Source: Gp6-AA40 sp963772955 | GTDB taxonomy: Bacteria; Acidobacteriota; Vicinamibacteria; Vicinamibacterales; UBA2999 | Length of the DNA stretch: 64,000 bases | Direction: 5' to 3' | NCBI GenBank assembly: GCA_963772955.1 | Contig: CAVYZF010000019.1 | Location: forward strand, 1-64,000 | In this document: positions 48,836-58,203 of the stretch, piece after piece | Numbering within the stretch: position 1 is the stretch's first letter | Layout: each line of letters begins with the position of its first letter | Translations under genes and position numbers: made by a program | Notes under the pieces: model-generated | What the model was told of the DNA's origin: nothing | The model's database searches: none | Seen by the model: the letters and a program-made list of their open reading frames with translations, nothing else

Positions 48836-48941
48836 AGCAGTCATCAGTCGGCGCGTGGGGTGAGACACCCACCTCGCAGACCGGGGTAGCCTGCGTTCCC
48901 AGCGGTAAGCTCCTACCCGCGCCGGCCGACTGACGACTGCT
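48836..48941 (-). other. Structured element in the murD-ftsW gap (possible ncRNA or MITE)
   Basis: Outer arms (48836-48855 and 48918-48941) pair over about 20 bases with one bulge and one mismatch. Inside are two stems: TGGGGTG/CACCCA (48856-48871) and GGGTAG/CTACCC (48884-48918). Next to it, at 48700-48815, the minus strand also folds (GATCGG/CCGATC, CCGGGTCT/AGACCGG, GGCCCA/TGGGCC). I recognise no known riboswitch. The 364-bp gap 48626-48989 is otherwise non-coding. Confidence 0.5.
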
Positions 48942-48989
48942 CACTGCTCCCACCTTCGCTGCTGTGCAACGTCGGTGGGCACGCACACC

Positions 48990-50354
48990 TCACGAGCGTT
49001 CCTGTAACCGCGCAACCTCCTCCTTGAAGACCCGTCCCCGTTCGGCGTAGTCACGAAACCAATCGAAGCTCGCGCACGCTGGTGCGAGCAGCACGACGCC
49101 GTCGGGGCGCGCAGCCTCGAACCCGCGCTCAACGGCTTCTCTCATCGATCCGGCATCAATGACCGGCAGCAGATCCGCGAGCGCCTCCCGCACCAGCGAC
49201 GCGGCCTCTCCCATCGCCACCACAGCTCGACCCCGGGATGCGAGGGCATCGCGTAAATCCCGGAAGTCGCCACCCTTGAAGTGACCGCCGACGAGAGCCA
49301 CGACTCCACCGGGGAAGCTCTCGATCGATCGGCGGGCGGCCTCGACATTGGTCGCCTTCGAGTCGTTGACGAAGGTGACGTCGCCGATGCGACCTGATGG
49401 CTCCATCACGTGCGCGAGCCCGTGGAAACCCTTCAGCGAAGCCAGCATCGCGTGCCGGCTGACGCCGGCGACCGACGCGGTCGCGACTGCGGCGACAACG
49501 TTCCCCAACATGTGCCTGCCGGTCAGCTCCACTGCCGACACGGGAACCAGGCGCTCAGTCGACGTGGCAGTACGGCGGACGATCCACTCGTCCTCGATCG
49601 AGAATCCGTCGCTGGTCGATCCGAGCGGAGAGAAGCCGACTCGCGTGCTCGCAATGCCCTCGCTGTGAGCCATCACGATCGGATCGTCGAGATTCACGAC
49701 CGCCCAATCCGCGGCCTGCTGATTGGCGAAGATGCGTGCCTTGGCGTCGGCGTATGCCTCGAAGCTCGGATGGCGATCGAGGTGGTCGTCAGCGAGGTTG
49801 AGCCAGAGCGCAATCCACGGCCGGAACGTTGTCGTCGTCTCGAGCTGAAAGCTGCTCACCTCGACGGCGTGGATCGTCTCGGGCGTCGAGTCGTCGACCT
49901 GCGACGACAAAGGCACGCCGATGTTGCCACCCACCAGCACCCGCTTGCCGTCCGCCGCGATCATTCGTCCAAGCAGCGTCGTCGTCGTGGACTTCCCTTT
50001 CGTTCCCGTCACCGCGATTACGCGGCCGCGCAGCCAGCGCGACGCGAGCTCCACTTCTCCGATGACTTCCACTCCGCGCGCACGCGCGGCAACCAGGCCT
50101 GGCTCCTCGGGCGGCACGCCAGGACTCGTGACCACGAGATCGGCAGACTCGAACGTCGCGACGCCGTGGCCACCGAGCTCCAGCTCGATGCCCGCACGCC
50201 GCAGCGCAGACGCCTGCTCGAAGTCCTCGCGCCGTTCGGTCATCAACACGCGCGCACCCCGCCGTTGAAGCAGTTCCGCCGCGGCAATGCCGCTGCGCGC
50301 TGCCCCGACGACCACCACTCGCCGCCCGCGAACCGAAAACTCGTCACCTGCCAC
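48990..50354 (-). CDS. murD: UDP-N-acetylmuramoyl-L-alanine--D-glutamate ligase MurD
   Basis: A 454-residue Mur ligase: N-terminal Rossmann fold (RVVVVGAARSGIAAAELLQR), SPGVPPEEP, ATP site AVTGTKGKSTTTTLLGRMIA, NLADDHLDRH and the C-terminal VNDSKATNVEAARRSIESF. It adds D-Glu to UDP-MurNAc-L-Ala. The likely start is the GTG at 50352-50354, 4 bases after the mraY stop. Unlike all other cluster genes it is followed by a long gap before the next gene. Confidence 0.96.
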   Translation of the reverse strand: MAGDEFSVRGRRVVVVGAARSGIAAAELLQRRGARVLMTERREDFEQASALRRAGIELELGGHGVATFESADLVVTSPGVPPEEPGLVAARARGVEVIGEVELASRWLRGRVIAVTGTKGKSTTTTLLGRMIAADGKRVLVGGNIGVPLSSQVDDSTPETIHAVEVSSFQLETTTTFRPWIALWLNLADDHLDRHPSFEAYADAKARIFANQQAADWAVVNLDDPIVMAHSEGIASTRVGFSPLGSTSDGFSIEDEWIVRRTATSTERLVPVSAVELTGRHMLGNVVAAVATASVAGVSRHAMLASLKGFHGLAHVMEPSGRIGDVTFVNDSKATNVEAARRSIESFPGGVVALVGGHFKGGDFRDLRDALASRGRAVVAMGEAASLVREALADLLPVIDAGSMREAVERGFEAARPDGVVLLAPACASFDWFRDYAERGRVFKEEVARLQERS

Positions 50355-50358
50355 ACCA

Positions 50359-51459
50359 TCACCGCAACTTCAACGTGGTGAGGCTGAAGAGCGCAAAGAT
50401 CACGGCGACGATCAGGAATCGCGTGATGACCTTGGGTTCGCTCCAGCCAAGGAGCTCGAAATGATGGTGAAGCGGCGCCATCTTGAAGACGCGCTTCCCG
50501 GTGAGCTTGAACGAGGCGACCTGGATGATGACGGAGAGCCCTTCGAGCACGAAGACTCCGCCAACGATCGGAAGCAATAACTCCTGCTTGATCAGAATCG
50601 CGACGGTGCCGATGGCGCCTCCGAGCGCCAGCGACCCGACATCGCCCATGAAGATCTCGGCCGGGTACGAGTTGTACCAAAGGAATCCGAGACTCGCGCC
50701 CACCAGCGCGCCGCAGAAGATCGTCAGCTCGCCCGCTGGTGGGAACCGCACCAGCAACAGGTAGTCGGCAAGAACCGCATGTCCCGTGACGTACGCGAGC
50801 GCGGTATACGACGCCGCGGCAACACCGAATGTGCTGATCGCCAGTCCATCCAGACCGTCGGTCAGGTTGACGCCGTTGCTCGCGCACACGAGCACGAGAA
50901 CCGCGAACAGGACGTAGAAGACGCCGAGGTCGGGAATGAGATTCTTGAAGAAGGGAAAGATGAGCCGCGTGCTGTACAGCGGTGGATTCGTCTGCGCGAG
51001 ATAGAGCACCGCCAGCCCGACGCCCAGCCCGACGACGATCTGACCCGCCATCTTGTAACGGGGAATCAACCCGTGATGCGAGCGCCGCGTGATCTTGAGG
51101 TAGTCGTCGGCAAATCCCACCGCGCCGAAGCCGACGGTCGCCATCGTGGCAATCCAGACGTACGGGTTCGCCAAGTCGGCCCACAGCAGCGTCGGCACGA
51201 CAGCGGCCGTCACAATCAACAGGCCGCCCATCGTCGGTGTGCCAGCCTTGGCGCGATGCGACTGCGGTCCTTCCTGGCGGATGATCTGACCGATCTGGAA
51301 GTCGCGCAGCGTCCGGATCAGCCATGGACCGAACAGGATGCTGATCGCCAGTGCCGTGAGGCTGGCCGCCGCCGTCCGGAACGTGATGTATCGCGTCACG
51401 TTCAGCGCGCCCAGAACGGGAGCGAAGTTGGCGAGCGGCGGCAACAGGTAGTAGAGCAT
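50359..51459 (-). CDS. mraY: Phospho-MurNAc-pentapeptide translocase MraY
   Basis: A 366-residue polytopic membrane enzyme with about ten helices and the MraY motifs: QSHRAKAGTPTMGGLLIV, VGFADDYLKI (catalytic Asp pair), NLTDGLDGLAIS, FLWYNSYPAEIFMGDVGSLA and MAPLHHHFELLGWSE. It makes lipid I from UDP-MurNAc-pentapeptide and undecaprenyl phosphate. Its ATG overlaps the murF stop as ATGA. Confidence 0.98.
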   Translation of the reverse strand: MLYYLLPPLANFAPVLGALNVTRYITFRTAAASLTALAISILFGPWLIRTLRDFQIGQIIRQEGPQSHRAKAGTPTMGGLLIVTAAVVPTLLWADLANPYVWIATMATVGFGAVGFADDYLKITRRSHHGLIPRYKMAGQIVVGLGVGLAVLYLAQTNPPLYSTRLIFPFFKNLIPDLGVFYVLFAVLVLVCASNGVNLTDGLDGLAISTFGVAAASYTALAYVTGHAVLADYLLLVRFPPAGELTIFCGALVGASLGFLWYNSYPAEIFMGDVGSLALGGAIGTVAILIKQELLLPIVGGVFVLEGLSVIIQVASFKLTGKRVFKMAPLHHHFELLGWSEPKVITRFLIVAVIFALFSLTTLKLR

Positions 51460-52847
51460 CAGCCAAGTTCCGCCGCGAGTCTGTCGGCGACGACGTCAGT
51501 CCGGGTGCCGCGCGAGCCTTTCACGAGAACGAGATCTCCGGCTTCGAGCGCGGCGACCACCACCGGTGCGGCCTGCGCGCTCGTCTCGAAGTGCACAACT
51601 GCCGACGACGGCATGCCTGCCGCAATCGCGGCATCGGCGAGCGCGCGCGCCGGAGGACCGCCGACGACGAAGAGGCGGCTGAGACCCGCGGCGGCCGCCG
51701 CACGACCGCAGGCTTCGTGCAGCGCGATCGAGTGATCGCCGAGTTCCAGCATCTCTCCGAGCACGGCGATCGCTCGCGTGTCGCGCGCTTCGTGCGCAAC
51801 GACTTCGAGCGCTCGGCGCAGTGCTGACGGGCTCGAGTTGTAGGAGTCGTCGATCAGCGTGATGTTGCGGCGCAACAATCGGACGGCCCCCCGGCGATCG
51901 GCCGGCTGAAGTCGCGCTATCTCGTTCGCGATCTCGTCGAGATGGATGCCGCACTCGAGCGCAACCGCGGTCGCGGCGAGCACGTTCATCAGGTTGCCCC
52001 GTCCTAGTAGTGCCGTCTCGATGGTTCTGTCGCCCGCGGCCGTCTCGATATCGGCGCTCATGCCACGAATGCCGCGGTCGCGGATGTCGCGGGTACGGAC
52101 GGTGGCTCCGCCGGCCTCGCCAAACGTCAGCACCTTGCCCGGGAATCCTGCCGCCCTCGACATCACACGCGCATCGTCGGCATTGCAGACCAGTACGGTG
52201 CCGGCGCTCGCACGCTCGAGGATCTCGCCCTTGGCATCGGCGATCGCGTCGGCGGACGCGAAGAAGCCGAGATGCGCATCACCCACGTTGGTCCACACCC
52301 GCACGTCTGGTTCCGCGATCTCGACGAGCCTGCTGATCTCGCCCGCGTGATTCATTCCCAGTTCCATCACGGCGACGTCAGGCGCAGTTCTCAACTGCAT
52401 CAACGAGAGCGGCAGGCCAATGTGGTTGTTCAAGTTCCCCTTGTTCTTCACGACCACGAACCTCGTGGCCAGGAGCGCCGCGATGGCCTCCTTCGTCGTC
52501 GTCTTCCCCGCGCTTCCGGTGATCGCGATGACCTTCGTCGCGACCGCGGTGCGCACCGCATGGGCCAGACGCTGAAGTGCCGCGAGCGTGTCGGGCACTT
52601 CGATCGTTCTGGCGTCTCCCTCTACCCGGCCACGCTCGACGATGGCGCCCGCCGCACCGCGTGCCAGGACGTCCGCGACGAACGCATGACCGTCGAATCG
52701 TGGTCCGCGAAGCGCCACGAATAGATCACCCGGTTGCAGCGTCCGGCTGTCGGTGACGACGTCACCAACGGCGCGACCGCTGTCTGCCGGTCGCGTGATG
52801 CCCACAGCAGCGGCGACCCACTCGAGCGTCAGGTTCAGCGTCGTCAC
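51459..52847 (-). CDS. murF: UDP-MurNAc-tripeptide--D-Ala-D-Ala ligase MurF
   Basis: A 462-residue Mur ligase: N-terminal substrate domain (DSRTLQPGDLFVALRGPRFD), ATP site AITGSAGKTTTKEAIAALLA, NKGNLNNHIGLPLSLMQL, TNVGDAHLGFF and the C-terminal DDSYNSSPSALRRALEV. It adds D-Ala-D-Ala to complete the stem peptide. The GTG start overlaps the murE stop as GTGA. Confidence 0.97.
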   Translation of the reverse strand: MTTLNLTLEWVAAAVGITRPADSGRAVGDVVTDSRTLQPGDLFVALRGPRFDGHAFVADVLARGAAGAIVERGRVEGDARTIEVPDTLAALQRLAHAVRTAVATKVIAITGSAGKTTTKEAIAALLATRFVVVKNKGNLNNHIGLPLSLMQLRTAPDVAVMELGMNHAGEISRLVEIAEPDVRVWTNVGDAHLGFFASADAIADAKGEILERASAGTVLVCNADDARVMSRAAGFPGKVLTFGEAGGATVRTRDIRDRGIRGMSADIETAAGDRTIETALLGRGNLMNVLAATAVALECGIHLDEIANEIARLQPADRRGAVRLLRRNITLIDDSYNSSPSALRRALEVVAHEARDTRAIAVLGEMLELGDHSIALHEACGRAAAAAGLSRLFVVGGPPARALADAAIAAGMPSSAVVHFETSAQAAPVVVAALEAGDLVLVKGSRGTRTDVVADRLAAELG

Positions 52848-54355
52848 CCTGCCCGCGATTTCAGCCGTCGCGATGCCAATGCCTCCCTCGCCACCTCGAC
52901 GTCGTCGAATGAAAACGTCTGACCACCGATCTCCTGGTACTTCTCGTGACCTTTACCCGCGATCAGCACCACGTCACCGGCCGCGGCTATTCCGACCGCG
53001 TGCACGATGGCATCGCGGCGATCGGGCCGAATCAACACTTCGGCTCCACTTTGTCGAACCTCGGCATCCGTTCCGCGCTTGACCTCGTCGATGATGCGAT
53101 TCGGATCCTCGCTGCGCGGGTTGTCCGACGTGATCACCACGACATCGCTGAGGCGTGCGGCCACCATCCCCATGAGCGGGCGCTTCGTCTTGTCGCGATC
53201 ACCGCCCGCACCGAAGACCGTGATGAGCCGCCGCACCGCGACCGGCCGCGCGGTCTCCAGCAGATTGCGGAGGGCGTCGTCGGTGTGGGCGTAGTCGACG
53301 ACGACGGTGAGGTCGTCGGCCGGACTCGACGCGAGCTCGAATCGACCGGGCACGCCCGCAAGCTGTTCGAGTCCCTGTTCGATGGCGGCGGTGGGCACGT
53401 CGAGCGCGCTCGTCGCAGCGACGGCCGCGAGGATGTTGTAGACGTTCGGCTTTCCCACCAGTCTCGAGCGCACCCGAATCGCACCTCTGGGCGAGCGAAT
53501 CTCGAACTGCAGCCCAGCGAGCGAATAGGAGAGCGACCCGGGCGTCACCATCGCCGACTTGTTCAGTCCGTAGGTCAGCGGACGCTTGACGATCTCGACG
53601 AGCGATGCGCCGCGCGGATCGTCGATGTTGACGACCGCCGGCGCGTCGTCGGGCAACGTTTCGAAAAGGCGACGCTTCGCCGCAAAGTAATCGTCCATCC
53701 CGGCGTGAAAATCGAGATGGTCGCGCGTGAGATTCGTGAAGATGCCGGCCGCGAATCGAATGCCGTCGACTCGCTTGAGGGCCAGCGCGTGCGACGAGAC
53801 CTCCATCACGCACGCGCCACACCCTGAAGCCACCATCTCGCGCATGTACGACTGCACGTCCGGAGCCTCGGGCGTGGTGCGTGTCGCCTCGAAGTCGCGA
53901 TTGCCGGTCCGATAGAGCACGGTGCCCATCAATCCGCACTTGATTCCCGCGGCCTCGAGGATCGCGCTCACGAGATAGCCGGTCGTGGTCTTGCCGTTCG
54001 TGCCCGTGATGCCGACCACGCGCATCTGGTGGCTCGGGTGACCGTTGAACTCTGCTGCCAGATGCGCAAGCGCCAGGCGGGCATCGGCAACCGTGATCCA
54101 TGGCACGTTGACGTTCGCCGCCGCGCTCTCGGACACGATGGCTGCTGCGCCGGCAGCGCTCGCCTGCTGCGCAAACGCGACACCGTCCATCTTCAGGCCG
54201 CGAAGTGCCACGAACACCGAGCCCGGAGTCACGCGCCGCGAGTCGAGCGTGACGCCGGTGCATGTCTGCTGCAGCAATGTCTGACCAGCTGCCAGCGCGC
54301 GCTCATCGAACGCGACACTTCGTCTCAGCGCGCGAAGCAACTGATCGACTGTCAT
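52844..54355 (-). CDS. murE: UDP-MurNAc-L-Ala-D-Glu--meso-diaminopimelate ligase MurE
   Basis: A 503-residue Mur ligase: N-terminal domain (VTLDSRRVTPGSVFVALRGL), ATP site GITGTNGKTTTGYLVSAIL, RTTPEAPDVQSYMREMV, VMEVSSHALALKRVDGIRF, and the C-terminal domain with VVDYAHTDDALRNLLET and the DNPR motif (TSDNPRSEDP) that selects meso-diaminopimelate. It therefore implies DAP-type peptidoglycan. The ATG at 54353-54355 overlaps the ftsI stop as ATGA; a longer reading frame upstream lies inside ftsI and is not used. Confidence 0.97.
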   Translation of the reverse strand: MTVDQLLRALRRSVAFDERALAAGQTLLQQTCTGVTLDSRRVTPGSVFVALRGLKMDGVAFAQQASAAGAAAIVSESAAANVNVPWITVADARLALAHLAAEFNGHPSHQMRVVGITGTNGKTTTGYLVSAILEAAGIKCGLMGTVLYRTGNRDFEATRTTPEAPDVQSYMREMVASGCGACVMEVSSHALALKRVDGIRFAAGIFTNLTRDHLDFHAGMDDYFAAKRRLFETLPDDAPAVVNIDDPRGASLVEIVKRPLTYGLNKSAMVTPGSLSYSLAGLQFEIRSPRGAIRVRSRLVGKPNVYNILAAVAATSALDVPTAAIEQGLEQLAGVPGRFELASSPADDLTVVVDYAHTDDALRNLLETARPVAVRRLITVFGAGGDRDKTKRPLMGMVAARLSDVVVITSDNPRSEDPNRIIDEVKRGTDAEVRQSGAEVLIRPDRRDAIVHAVGIAAAGDVVLIAGKGHEKYQEIGGQTFSFDDVEVAREALASRRLKSRAG

Positions 54356-56370
54356 GGCGCCTCGGCACTCGCGATGCGATCGATCGGACGACGTGCGAGC
54401 GTCAGCACGACGGTGACCCCGGAATCGAGGGATGAGCCGGCAGCTGGCCACTGGTCCACGACCAGACCAGCGCCCCGCACCTGCGCAGCGCATCCCAGCC
54501 GCGTCAGGATTCCAATGGCCTCGCGCGCACTGAGGCCGCTCAGGTCAGGGAGTTGTGATGTCGAGGCGTTGACGGCGAGCGACACGAGCGGTGGAGGCTG
54601 CGCCGGCCCGGACGTCGCAACCTGGCCGTCATCGTCCGGCCGGCTGGCCAGGACGGGCTCCGGCGCGTTGATGGTCGGCGGCACACCGTACTGGCGAAGT
54701 GCAGCCGTCGCGATTTTCTGGAAGATTGGCGCGGCGACGACGCCACCGTACGGAGAGACCTTGTGCGGCGAATCGACGACGACCACGATCGCGAACTTTG
54801 GCTTTCGCGACGGCACGAAGCCGATAAACGACACGTTGTAGTCGGAGTGTCCCCGGTAGCTGCCGTTCAGCAGCTTCTTCGCCGTTCCCGTTTTCCCGGC
54901 GACGGAGTAACCCTCGACCTTCGCCATCTTCCCGGTGCCGTCGGTGACGACCCTCTCCATGATCTCGGTCAGCGTCGCCATGGTGGCGCCGCTGGCGACG
55001 CGCTCGAGGACCTTGTGGGGGACAGGCAGACGACGTCCATCGCGGATCACCGCGCGGACAGCGCGCGGCTGAACGAGCTCGCCCCCGTTCGCGACGGCGC
55101 TCACGGCTGCGGCCATCTGCAGCGGCGTCACGCCGACCTGATAGCCCATCGCGACCGATGCAAGGGCGCTGTCGTTCAGTGATCCGGGATCCCAGACCAT
55201 CCCGGGGCTCTCCCCGCGAAAGTCAGGCGAGCTCGCGCGTCCGAAGCCGAACCGCTTCACGTAGTCGCCGATCTTCTGCGGTCCGAGCTTCAGCGCGACC
55301 TTGATCGCGCCGACGTTGCTCGACTTCACGATGACGTCGGCAAACGACAGCACGCCGTAGTTATGGTCGTCGTTGATGACGCGCGAGCCGAACCTGATGT
55401 TGCCGGCGCTCGCGTCGATGATCGTCTCCGGGCTGACCGCGTGCTCCTCGAACGCGGCGCTCGCAGTCACAATCTTGAAGGTCGATCCTGGCTCGTAGTA
55501 ATCCTGAATCGCGCGATTGCGTCTCGTGTCCGGGCGCGCGTCGCGATAGATGTTCGGGTTGAACGCGGGGAAATTGGCCAGCGCCAGAATCTCGCCGGTG
55601 TAGGGATCCAGGATGACAGCCGACCCCGCAGAAGCGCCGCTCGACTCCACGCCCGCACGCAGCTCGCGCTCGGCCACGTATTGCAGGTACTGATCGATCG
55701 TCAGCTCGAGCGACGCACCGGTCGTGGGCGGCCGTTCGATCCGGCTGAACGCATGCCGGCGCGCGTCGGTCTGCACGAGGATCGTGCCCGCCTTGCCGCG
55801 GATGAGTGAGTCGTAGGTGCCTTCGATCCCGCCGAGCCCGACGTTGTCGATACCGACGTAGCCCAGCACGTGAGATGCCAGATCGCGGTTCGGGTAGCGG
55901 CGCTGATTCTCGCGGATGAACCCAATCCCTTCCATCTGCAGGTCAGCCACACGGAGCGCTTGATCGGGCGACACCTGACGACGGACGTAGGCAAAGTGCC
56001 TGCCTTTGCGGATGCGGTCGGCGATCGCGCGACGATCGTCGCCTTCGCAGTCACGGAGCGCACGACAGAGAGTGGCAGCCGCCTGATCGGGGTCGCCGAG
56101 CTCGGTCGGCACCGCGTAGATTGTGTCCGCGTCGACACTCCGCGCAAGGATGCGACCGTTGCGGTCGAGGATCTCGCCGCGCTTCGCCGGAGAGGGAATG
56201 GTGCGGGACTGCTGACGATCGGCGCGCGCAGTGAGATCGGCGTACCTGAACACCTGCAGATACACCAGCCGTGCTTCGATCGCGACCGACCACGCGAGCA
56301 GGCAGCAGAAGGCTACAGTGAGCCTCCGCTTGAGCGTTGCCCGCCAGTCGTTGCTGGACTTATCCGCCAC
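54352..56370 (-). CDS. ftsI: Septal transpeptidase FtsI (PBP3 type) with C-terminal PASTA domain
   Basis: A 672-residue class B penicillin-binding protein. One N-terminal transmembrane helix (LTVAFCCLLAWSVAIEARLV) precedes a dimerisation domain (RGEILDRNGRILARSVDADT) and the transpeptidase with active-site serine in PGSTFKIV, the SSN triad in IVKSSNVGAIK and KTGT in SVAGKTGTAKK. A PASTA domain closes the protein (LPDLSGLSAREAIGILTRLG). It cross-links septal peptidoglycan with FtsW. The GTG at 56370 is preferred over the TTG at 56376 because GGAG lies six bases before it. PASTA on FtsI is common in Acidobacteria and Gram-positives. Confidence 0.95.
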   Translation of the reverse strand: MADKSSNDWRATLKRRLTVAFCCLLAWSVAIEARLVYLQVFRYADLTARADRQQSRTIPSPAKRGEILDRNGRILARSVDADTIYAVPTELGDPDQAAATLCRALRDCEGDDRRAIADRIRKGRHFAYVRRQVSPDQALRVADLQMEGIGFIRENQRRYPNRDLASHVLGYVGIDNVGLGGIEGTYDSLIRGKAGTILVQTDARRHAFSRIERPPTTGASLELTIDQYLQYVAERELRAGVESSGASAGSAVILDPYTGEILALANFPAFNPNIYRDARPDTRRNRAIQDYYEPGSTFKIVTASAAFEEHAVSPETIIDASAGNIRFGSRVINDDHNYGVLSFADVIVKSSNVGAIKVALKLGPQKIGDYVKRFGFGRASSPDFRGESPGMVWDPGSLNDSALASVAMGYQVGVTPLQMAAAVSAVANGGELVQPRAVRAVIRDGRRLPVPHKVLERVASGATMATLTEIMERVVTDGTGKMAKVEGYSVAGKTGTAKKLLNGSYRGHSDYNVSFIGFVPSRKPKFAIVVVVDSPHKVSPYGGVVAAPIFQKIATAALRQYGVPPTINAPEPVLASRPDDDGQVATSGPAQPPPLVSLAVNASTSQLPDLSGLSAREAIGILTRLGCAAQVRGAGLVVDQWPAAGSSLDSGVTVVLTLARRPIDRIASAEAP

Positions 56371-56388
56371 CGCCAACTCCGTTCCGAC

Positions 56389-56781
56389 CTACCGATGTGC
56401 CACAACCGACCGCGGCGGCACTGGCGCGGGCGCGACTCGCTCGATCACGGTCGAATCGGCCGGCGTCGGTGCCACCATCCGGAGCTTGCCGGTCGCGACG
56501 CGCTCGACGCGCGCCGGCGCCTTCAGCGTCTCGACCTCAAGACGCAGGTGGCGGTTGACCAAGTCCTCTTCCGCGCGCTCCTGCAGCATCTGTTCGTACT
56601 TGTAGCCGTGCTGCTGCAGCTCGAAGTGCTGCCAGGCCGAGAAGAGAAGGACCATGACGAGGAACAGGCCGATGCCCATCGAACGCCACATCTCGCGATG
56701 GCGCTCCCTGTCGATTTCGCGGACGATCGGGTTGTTGCGGATGTCCTTCTTGATCGAGTACTCGAATGTTTCGCCGGTCAT
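56389..56781 (-). CDS. ftsL: FtsL-like divisome protein
   Basis: A 130-residue bitopic protein: a charged cytoplasmic segment (IVREIDRERHREMWRSMG), one transmembrane helix (IGLFLVMVLLFSAWQHF), a periplasmic coiled coil (YEQMLQERAEEDLVNRHLRL) and a Pro/Val-rich tail. Sequence identity among FtsL proteins is low; the call rests on position between rsmH and ftsI plus topology. FtsL forms the FtsQLB subcomplex that activates FtsWI. Confidence 0.85.
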   Translation of the reverse strand: MTGETFEYSIKKDIRNNPIVREIDRERHREMWRSMGIGLFLVMVLLFSAWQHFELQQHGYKYEQMLQERAEEDLVNRHLRLEVETLKAPARVERVATGKLRMVAPTPADSTVIERVAPAPVPPRSVVAHR

Positions 56782-56799
56782 GTCCGTCCCCGTTCTCGA

Positions 56800-57675
56800 T
56801 CAGGCCGGCCGCTCGGCCGCCCTCAACTTTGCGCTGCGCGCGCGCGGATTCCGATCGATCTCCGCTTCCGTCGGCACGATCGGCCGCTTAGTCCGGATCA
56901 CGATCGTGCCCGCGGCCTGCAGCGCGCGAAACGTGTGCTTCACCACGCGATCCTCGAGCGAGTGGAACGTCAGGATCACGAGACGCCCGCCAGGCGCCAG
57001 GCGCCCGGCGGCTCGCACCAGAAAGCCGTCCAATCCCTCGAGCTCACGGTTGACCCAGATCCGAATCGCCTGGAACGTGCGGGTGGCCGGATCGATGCGT
57101 GTGAACCCCTTGCGCGGAATGGATCGCCTCACGATGTCCGCCAGCTGTCCCGTCGTCTCGATGCGTCGCATCGTTCCCGCTTCGACGATCGCGCGCGCCA
57201 CCCGACGCGAGTGACGCTCCTCCCCGAACTCGTAGATCACGTCGGCGAGCGTCTTCTCGTTGACGGATGCGAGCATGTCCGCTGCAGTCGGCCCGCTCGA
57301 CGTATCCATCCTCATGTCGAGCGGTTCATCACGCCTGAAGCTGAAGCCGCGACCTGGCGCGTCGAGTTGCAGCGACGACACACCCAGATCCGCCAACACG
57401 CCGTCGATTTGTCCGATACCCCTTGCGTTCAACACGTCTTCGAAGCCGCGATAGTCCGCGTGGACCACTTCAATTGCGCTGCCGGTGTCGCGCAATGTCT
57501 CGCGTGCGTGTGCGAGCGCTTGTTGATCGCGATCGAGCCCGATGACCTGCATCGCGCCCGCTTCGACGAGCGCACGCGCATGTCCCGCCAACCCCACGGT
57601 GCAATCGACGAAAACCCCTCCCCGTGATGGCGCAAGATGCTCGAGCACCTCGGCGACCATGACGGGTTCGTGCAC
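56800..57675 (-). CDS. rsmH: 16S rRNA (cytosine-1402-N4) methyltransferase RsmH
   Basis: A 291-residue class I methyltransferase: HEPVMVAEVLEHLAP, SAM-binding FVDCTVGLAGHARALVEAGA, GVLADLGVSSLQLD, RGFSFRRDEPLDMRMD and TFHSLEDRVVKHTFR. It methylates C1402 in the ribosomal P site. It begins with a GTG and lies 51 bp after mraZ. Confidence 0.97.
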   Translation of the reverse strand: MHEPVMVAEVLEHLAPSRGGVFVDCTVGLAGHARALVEAGAMQVIGLDRDQQALAHARETLRDTGSAIEVVHADYRGFEDVLNARGIGQIDGVLADLGVSSLQLDAPGRGFSFRRDEPLDMRMDTSSGPTAADMLASVNEKTLADVIYEFGEERHSRRVARAIVEAGTMRRIETTGQLADIVRRSIPRKGFTRIDPATRTFQAIRIWVNRELEGLDGFLVRAAGRLAPGGRLVILTFHSLEDRVVKHTFRALQAAGTIVIRTKRPIVPTEAEIDRNPRARSAKLRAAERPA

Positions 57676-57726
57676 AACTCATGTCCCCCGCGGAGGATCG
57701 AACCCTCCGCTCAACGAGCGCTACAA

Positions 57727-58179
57727 TCAGATGCCGTGATCCGAGAGACGCATGCCGTCTTCGTCAGTCCACGCTTCGCGCTGCAGCTTCTGGAGGAACC
57801 GTTGATCGTTCCAGACCTCCAGGTACTCGATGCGGCCAAACACACGGACGTCGCCGACAATCGACGCACTCTCGCGAAGATGAGCCGGGATCACCACGCG
57901 ACCCTGGCTGTCGAGCTCGCCCGCCTGACCGTAGTAGTTCACCCGGTCGATGAATTTCAGACGCGTCGGATGGTTCCTGGGCATTTCCATCAGCCGGCGC
58001 TCGACGTCGAGCCACACTGCCATCGGATAGATGCGAACCGACTCTCCCGTGACGCTCGTGACAAACACGTCGGGCCCCTGCTTGTCCTGGATGTCCCCTC
58101 TGAACATCCCCGGCACCTTGAGTCGGCCTTTTTCATCAATCTTGGCCGCGGCGCTCCCGCGCATTCCGTTTTGGTCCAC
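57727..58179 (-). CDS. mraZ: Transcriptional regulator MraZ
   Basis: A 150-residue protein with two AbrB-like MraZ halves: KIDEKGRLKVPGMFRGDI and ELDSQGRVVIPAHLRESASI. MraZ forms a ring that binds phased TGGRN boxes and represses its own dcw operon. The GTG start (58177-58179) has GGAG four bases ahead and itself forms part of the third MraZ box. An ATG five codons in has no ribosome site. It is the first gene of the cluster. Confidence 0.96.
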   Translation of the reverse strand: MDQNGMRGSAAAKIDEKGRLKVPGMFRGDIQDKQGPDVFVTSVTGESVRIYPMAVWLDVERRLMEMPRNHPTRLKFIDRVNYYGQAGELDSQGRVVIPAHLRESASIVGDVRVFGRIEYLEVWNDQRFLQKLQREAWTDEDGMRLSDHGI

Positions 58180-58198
58180 TGAACTCCAAATTTTTCCA
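58174..58198 (-). promoter_or_regulatory. Three phased MraZ boxes (TGGAN x3, 10-bp period)
   Basis: On the minus strand TGGAA (58194-58198), TGGAG (58184-58188) and TGGAC (58174-58178) are each separated by exactly five bases. This matches the TGGGN x3 arrangement bound by MraZ in E. coli, with A in place of the third G. The boxes start at the predicted transcription start and run into the mraZ start codon. Confidence 0.8.
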
Positions 58199-58203
58199 CA
58201 TGG

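Noticed and set aside
54356..54493. Longer N-terminus for MurE
   Set aside because: It lies inside ftsI coding sequence; the ATG at 54355 forms the usual ATGA overlap.
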